Both the position numbers and the translations under genes were made by a program. This document shows, one piece after another, positions 13,628-17,605 of a DNA stretch of 17,605 nt. The stretch comes from Rhodospirillaceae bacterium UBA6608 (lineage in GTDB: Bacteria; Pseudomonadota; Alphaproteobacteria; Rhodospirillales_A; Casp-alpha2), in contig DJHY01000013.1 of assembly GCA_002433335.1 (NCBI GenBank), positions 1 through 17,605 on the forward strand. The letters run 5' to 3'. Within the stretch, counting starts at the first letter, position 1. Every line of letters begins with the position of its first letter. Below the pieces are notes generated by a model, which was not told where the DNA came from, searched no databases, and worked only from the letters and a program-made list of their open reading frames with translations.

Positions 13628-16600
13628 ATGACGTTGTCGGAATTGTGCATTCGGCGCCCGGTCATGACGACCCTGGTGATGGTCGGGTTGGTGCTGTTCG
13701 GCGTGTTCGCCTATCGCGACCTGCCGGTCAGCGAGCTTCCCAACGTCGATTATCCGACCATCGAGGTCTCGGCCAGCCTGCCGGGCGCCGTGCCCGAAAC
13801 CATGGCCGCCGCCGTGGCGACCACGTTGGAAGGCCAGTTTTCGCGCATCGCCGGGGTCCGCAACATGACCTCGATCAGCGCCTCCGGCACGTCGCGCATT
13901 ACCCTGGAATTCAATCTGGACCGCGATATCGACGCGGCGGCGCTGGACGTGCAATCGGCCATTTCCACCGCCTTGCGCGCCCTTCCCGACGACATGACCG
14001 ACCCGCCGTCGTTCCGCAAGATCAACCCCGCCGACTTCGCCATTTTCTATATCGGGCTGAGCTCTGACACCCTGCCGATTTCGATGGTCAACGACTATGC
14101 CGACACCATGCTGGCGCAGCGCCTGTCGACCATCAACGGCGTCGCCCAGGTGCAGATCTGGGGGCAGCAGAAATTCGCCGTCCGCGCCCAGGTCGATCCG
14201 GACGCCCTGGCGACACGCGGCATCGCTATCGGCGAGGTCGAACGCGCTATTCGCGGCGGCAACAGCTACCAGCCCACGGGCACCCTGAACGGCCCCGACC
14301 GCGCCATCTCGGTGAAAACCACCGGACAAATGAGCGACGCCGCCGCCTACAACAACCTGATCGTCGCCTATCGCAACGGCGCGCCGGTCCGCCTCAGCGA
14401 GGTCGGCACCGCCGTCGACAGCGTCGAAGCGACCCGCGTCGCGACCTATTTCGGCAACCGCCAGGGGATCATGCTGGCGATCTACCGTCAGCCGGGGTCG
14501 AACACGGTCGAGATCGTCAAACAGATCAACCAGATCCTGCCCATGTTCCGTCAACAGCTTCCTGAATCCGTGAACCTGGAGGTCATGTACGACCGCGCCC
14601 ATTCGATCGAGGAAGCGATCCTGGACGTGGAATTCACCCTGGTCCTGGCCGCCGCCCTGGTCGTGATGGTGATCTTCCTGTTCCTGCGCAATTTGGCGGC
14701 CACGGTGATCGCCAGTCTGGCCCTGCCCATATCCGTGATCGGCACGTTTTCGATCATGTACATGATGGGCTTCTCGCTGAATAACCTGAGCCTGATGGCC
14801 CTGACGCTATCGGTCGGGTTCGTCGTCGACGATGCCATCGTGATGCTGGAAAACATCGTCCGGCATAAGGAAAAAGGCCTTTCGGCGATGGAGGCCGCGC
14901 TCAAGGGCTCCAAGGAAATCGGCTTCACCATTCTGTCCATGACCCTGTCCCTGGTCGCCGTTTTCATCCCGGTGATGTTCATGGGCGGCATGGTCGGGCG
15001 ATTGCTGCATGAATTCGCCATGACCATCAGCGCCACGATCCTTGTCTCGGGCGTGGTCTCGCTGATGCTCACGCCGATGATGTGCAGCCGCTGGATCCCA
15101 GACAGCCACGGCGAGGCCGAGGCCCCGCGCAAAGGCCTGTTCGCCCTGTCCGAGCGGGCATTCGACGGCATGCTGCATGCCTATGACGTGACCCTGCTGT
15201 GGTGCTTGAAGCGAAAGCCCCTGGTGATGGTCGTATTCCTGGGCACCCTGGTCGGCACATGGGGCCTTTATTCGATCATCCAAAAGGATTTCCTGCCGGC
15301 CGAGGATACGGGCCGCCTGATCATCTATACCGAAGGCGGTCAGGACGTGTCGTTCGACGCCATGGCGCGCTATCAGAAACAGGTCGCTGAGATCGTCAAC
15401 AAAGACCCGAATGTCGCGGCCTCGATGTCGCGCGTTGGTGCTGCCGGAAGCCGTATCACCAACAACTCGGGCCTGTTGTTCCTGCGCCTGAAGCCGCGAA
15501 GCGCCCGCCCGGACAAGGACGTCAACGTGGTGGTGCAGAAGCTACGCCGCAAACTGAACAAGGTCGCGGGCATCAAATCCTTCGTCCGCAATCCGCCGGC
15601 GATCCGCGTCGGCGGCCGCCTGTCCAACGCCCAATACCAATACACCCTGCAGGATCTTGACCTGGAATCGCTCTACAAATGGTCCGAGATCATGGCTGAC
15701 GAGTTGGCCAAACTGCCCGGCTTCCAGGACGTAACCACGGATTTGAAGATCAGCAGCCCCTCGCTGGTCGTCGATATCGACCGCGACCGCGCGGGCACCA
15801 TGGGCATCAAGGCTGAAGAGATCGAAGCTGTTCTCGCCAATGCCTATGGCGGGCGCAAGGTTTCGACCATTTATACCGCCGCCAACCAGTACGCGGTGAT
15901 CCTTGAGGTCGCGCCGGAATTCCAGACCGATCCCGAGGCCTTGAAGAAGCTGTATATCCGAGCGCCCGGCGACCGGCTGGTGCCGCTCGCCGCGGTGACG
16001 ACCATGCGCCGGGGCGTGTCGCCCCTGACCGTCAGCCACCAGGGGCAACTGCCCGCCGTGACCATTTCCTTCAACCTGGCGCCCGAGGTTTCCCTGGGTA
16101 CGGCCATCGACCGGGTCCATGCGCTGGAGCGGGAAATTCAGATGCCGGTGACGCTGACCACCAGCTTCCAGGGCACGGCCAAGGTGTTTCAGGAATCCCT
16201 AGCCGGGATGGGGATGCTGTTGGCGTTGGCGATCATCGTCGTCTACATCGTGCTCGGCATTCTCTACGAAAGCTTCATCCACCCGCTAACGATCCTGTCC
16301 GGTCTGCCGGCGGCGGGCGTGGGTGCCTTGATCGCGTTGATGGTGTTCGGCATGCCGCTGACGCTTTACGGCTTCGTCGGGATCATCATGCTGGTCGGGA
16401 TCGTCAAGAAGAACGCCATCATGATGATCGACTTCGCCCTGTCGGCGCAGCGCGAGGACAACCTATCGCCCGAAGACGCGATCTATCAGGCCTGCCTCAT
16501 CCGCTTCCGCCCGATCATGATGACGACCATGGCCGCACTGATGGGCAGCTTGCCCATCGCCATCGGCTTCGGCCAAGGCGGCGAAGCCAGGGCACCCCTG

Positions 16601-16732
16601 GGCCTGACCGTGGTCGGGGGATTGCTGCTGTCGCAGATCATCACCCTGTACCTGACGCCGGTGGTCTACATCTACCTGGACCGCCTGTTCGCCCGACGGG
16701 CCAAGCGGGACCGCCACGCCCCGGCGGAGTAA
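13628..16732 (+). CDS. RND multidrug efflux transporter, MdtB/MdtC-like (HAE1 family)
   Basis: This 1034-residue inner-membrane, proton-driven transporter starts with the family N-terminus MTLSELCIRRPVMTTLVMVG, whose first helix runs to about 29. Two large periplasmic loops (about 30-335 and 553-855) separate blocks of membrane helices (about 336-490 and 858-1017). Proton-relay residues are present: D401-D402 in SVGFVVDDAIVMLENI (helix 4) and K927 in GIVKKNAIMMIDFA (helix 10). It resembles the MdtB/MdtC type more than AcrB. An in-frame TAA at 13622-13624 rules out an earlier start. There is no good Shine-Dalgarno sequence directly upstream; TAGGAG at 13595-13600 is 27 bases away. No outer-membrane factor gene follows. 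The stop is 3 bases from that of the convergent ACR3 gene. Confidence 0.94.
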   Translation: MTLSELCIRRPVMTTLVMVGLVLFGVFAYRDLPVSELPNVDYPTIEVSASLPGAVPETMAAAVATTLEGQFSRIAGVRNMTSISASGTSRITLEFNLDRDIDAAALDVQSAISTALRALPDDMTDPPSFRKINPADFAIFYIGLSSDTLPISMVNDYADTMLAQRLSTINGVAQVQIWGQQKFAVRAQVDPDALATRGIAIGEVERAIRGGNSYQPTGTLNGPDRAISVKTTGQMSDAAAYNNLIVAYRNGAPVRLSEVGTAVDSVEATRVATYFGNRQGIMLAIYRQPGSNTVEIVKQINQILPMFRQQLPESVNLEVMYDRAHSIEEAILDVEFTLVLAAALVVMVIFLFLRNLAATVIASLALPISVIGTFSIMYMMGFSLNNLSLMALTLSVGFVVDDAIVMLENIVRHKEKGLSAMEAALKGSKEIGFTILSMTLSLVAVFIPVMFMGGMVGRLLHEFAMTISATILVSGVVSLMLTPMMCSRWIPDSHGEAEAPRKGLFALSERAFDGMLHAYDVTLLWCLKRKPLVMVVFLGTLVGTWGLYSIIQKDFLPAEDTGRLIIYTEGGQDVSFDAMARYQKQVAEIVNKDPNVAASMSRVGAAGSRITNNSGLLFLRLKPRSARPDKDVNVVVQKLRRKLNKVAGIKSFVRNPPAIRVGGRLSNAQYQYTLQDLDLESLYKWSEIMADELAKLPGFQDVTTDLKISSPSLVVDIDRDRAGTMGIKAEEIEAVLANAYGGRKVSTIYTAANQYAVILEVAPEFQTDPEALKKLYIRAPGDRLVPLAAVTTMRRGVSPLTVSHQGQLPAVTISFNLAPEVSLGTAIDRVHALEREIQMPVTLTTSFQGTAKVFQESLAGMGMLLALAIIVVYIVLGILYESFIHPLTILSGLPAAGVGALIALMVFGMPLTLYGFVGIIMLVGIVKKNAIMMIDFALSAQREDNLSPEDAIYQACLIRFRPIMMTTMAALMGSLPIAIGFGQGGEARAPLGLTVVGGLLLSQIITLYLTPVVYIYLDRLFARRAKRDRHAPAE

Positions 16733-16735
16733 TCC

Positions 16736-17605
16736 CTACCCTGGAAAACGCGCCCGGGTGGCGTTGGCGAAGGCGACCAGGGACAGCATTACCGGCACCT
16801 CGACCAGCACGCCGACCACGGTGACCAGCGCCGCACCCGAATTCAGGCCGAACAGGCTGATCGCCACGGCCACCGCCAGTTCGAAGAAATTGGACGTCCC
16901 GATCAGGGCGCAAGGGGCCGCGACATTATGCGGCACCCGCCACACCCAGGCCGCGCCATAGGCGATGACGAAGATGCCGTAGGACTGGATCAGCAACGGC
17001 ACCGCGATCAACGCGATCAACAACGGCCGCTCGACGATGACGTGCCCCTGAAAGCCGAACAGCAAGACCACCGTGGCCAACAGGCCCAGGATCGAGAACG
17101 GCTTGACCGCCCCGGTGAACCGGGCGACCGCAGCCTCTTCCTTTTCGGCGGATCGTCCCTGGGCCAGGAAATGACGGGTCGCCATCCCGGCGGCCAGGGG
17201 AATGACCACGTACAACGCGACCGACAGCAGCAGCGTTTCCCACGGCACCTGGATATCGGTAACGCCGAGCAGGAACGCCACGATCGGGGCGAAGGCGAAA
17301 ACCATGATGACATCGTTCAACGAAACCTGAACCAGGGTGTAGTTGGCGTCGCCCTTGGTCAGATACGACCATACGAAGACCATCGCCGTGCAGGGCGCCG
17401 CACCCAACAGGATCAACCCGGCGATGTATTGATCGGCATTGGCTGGGTCGATCAGATCGGCGAACAGCGTTTTGAAGAACAGCACGCCAAGGGCCGCCAT
17501 GGTGAACGGCTTGACCAGCCAATTGACGACCACGGTGATGACCAGGCCCCGAGGCCGCTTATGGATCCCGCGCAGGCTGGCGAAATCGACCGCCACCATC
17601 ATCGG
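16736..17605 (-). CDS. acr3: ACR3-family arsenite efflux permease, N-terminus cut by window edge
   Basis: This is an integral membrane arsenite exporter of the BASS superfamily. The visible 289 codons (288 residues from the first Met, plus one upstream Pro codon at the edge) hold about eight hydrophobic helices. Conserved ACR3 features include the helix with [15 protein letters not shown], carrying the essential cysteine (71st from the first visible Met), [12 protein letters not shown], and the late-helix signature [14 protein letters not shown] with its Glu. ACR3 proteins are usually about 340-360 residues, so about 50-70 residues lie outside the window and the visible MM is not the true start. 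It is convergent with the RND gene, stop to stop with a 3-base gap. Other ars genes, if any, would be to the right. Confidence 0.92.
   Translation of the reverse strand, partial: PMMVAVDFASLRGIHKRPRGLVITVVVNWLVKPFTMAALGVLFFKTLFADLIDPANADQYIAGLILLGAAPCTAMVFVWSYLTKGDANYTLVQVSLNDVIMVFAFAPIVAFLLGVTDIQVPWETLLLSVALYVVIPLAAGMATRHFLAQGRSAEKEEAAVARFTGAVKPFSILGLLATVVLLFGFQGHVIVERPLLIALIAVPLLIQSYGIFVIAYGAAWVWRVPHNVAAPCALIGTSNFFELAVAVAISLFGLNSGAALVTVVGVLVEVPVMLSLVAFANATRARFPG

Noticed and set aside
13580..14602. A 340-codon minus-strand frame opposite the RND transporter
   Set aside because: It is a low-motif shadow frame opposite a full-length, well-conserved RND transporter.
1..17605. CRISPR arrays, tRNA or rRNA genes, insertion sequences, phage attachment sites
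   Set aside because: No regularly spaced repeats, cloverleaf-like sequences, transposase frames or flanking duplications were seen.

Overview
The window is GC-rich, tightly packed bacterial DNA. Gene content and order point to an alphaproteobacterium, perhaps one of the Rhodospirillales. That placement is an inference from the cpa-type Tad pilus cluster and from protein style; no phylogenetic marker is present.

Layout. (1) The left edge holds the first 11 codons of a leftward gene of unknown identity, with a good promoter and Shine-Dalgarno sequence. It is divergent from tadD (rightward, 144-965), a TPR lipoprotein. (2) Positions 1118-10229 carry one long leftward Tad/Flp pilus cluster. Read in its own direction the order is flp pilin, cpaA (prepilin peptidase), cpaB, cpaC (secretin), cpaD, tadZ/cpaE, tadA/cpaF, tadB, tadC. 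Genes from cpaD to tadC overlap by ATGA or lie within 7 nt of each other. A hairpin-rich spacer separates flp from cpaA, and a perfect 11-bp stem-loop lies between the convergent tadC and tadD ends. (3) Positions 10230-10473 form an AT-rich divergent control region, only 20% GC over 120 bases. It drives flp leftward and probably a TadG-like von Willebrand A protein rightward (10474-11931). (4) A 75-residue coiled-coil protein (11947-12174, leftward) faces the TadG-like gene. Its upstream region contains three copies of TTGCGTAT, two of them forming a palindrome. (5) A rightward pair encodes an RND efflux pump: a periplasmic adaptor (12386-13573) and an MdtB/MdtC-like inner-membrane transporter (13628-16732). 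(6) A leftward ACR3 arsenite permease runs off the right edge.

How the parts work together. CpaA processes the Flp prepilin. TadA powers assembly on the TadB/TadC platform, and TadZ places the machine in the cell. CpaC, with CpaB and the lipoproteins CpaD and TadD, forms the outer-membrane channel. The TadG-like protein probably adds an envelope or pilus-associated vWA domain. No tadE or tadF gene is seen. The RND pair lacks an outer-membrane factor here and presumably borrows one. The RND pump and ACR3 genes look like ordinary neighbours with no visible link to the pilus.

I found no convincing wholly new system. The least explained parts are the coiled-coil gene with its TTGCGTAT repeats, the AT-rich flp/tadG control region, and the structured flp-cpaA spacer. 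No tRNA, rRNA, CRISPR array or insertion sequence was seen.
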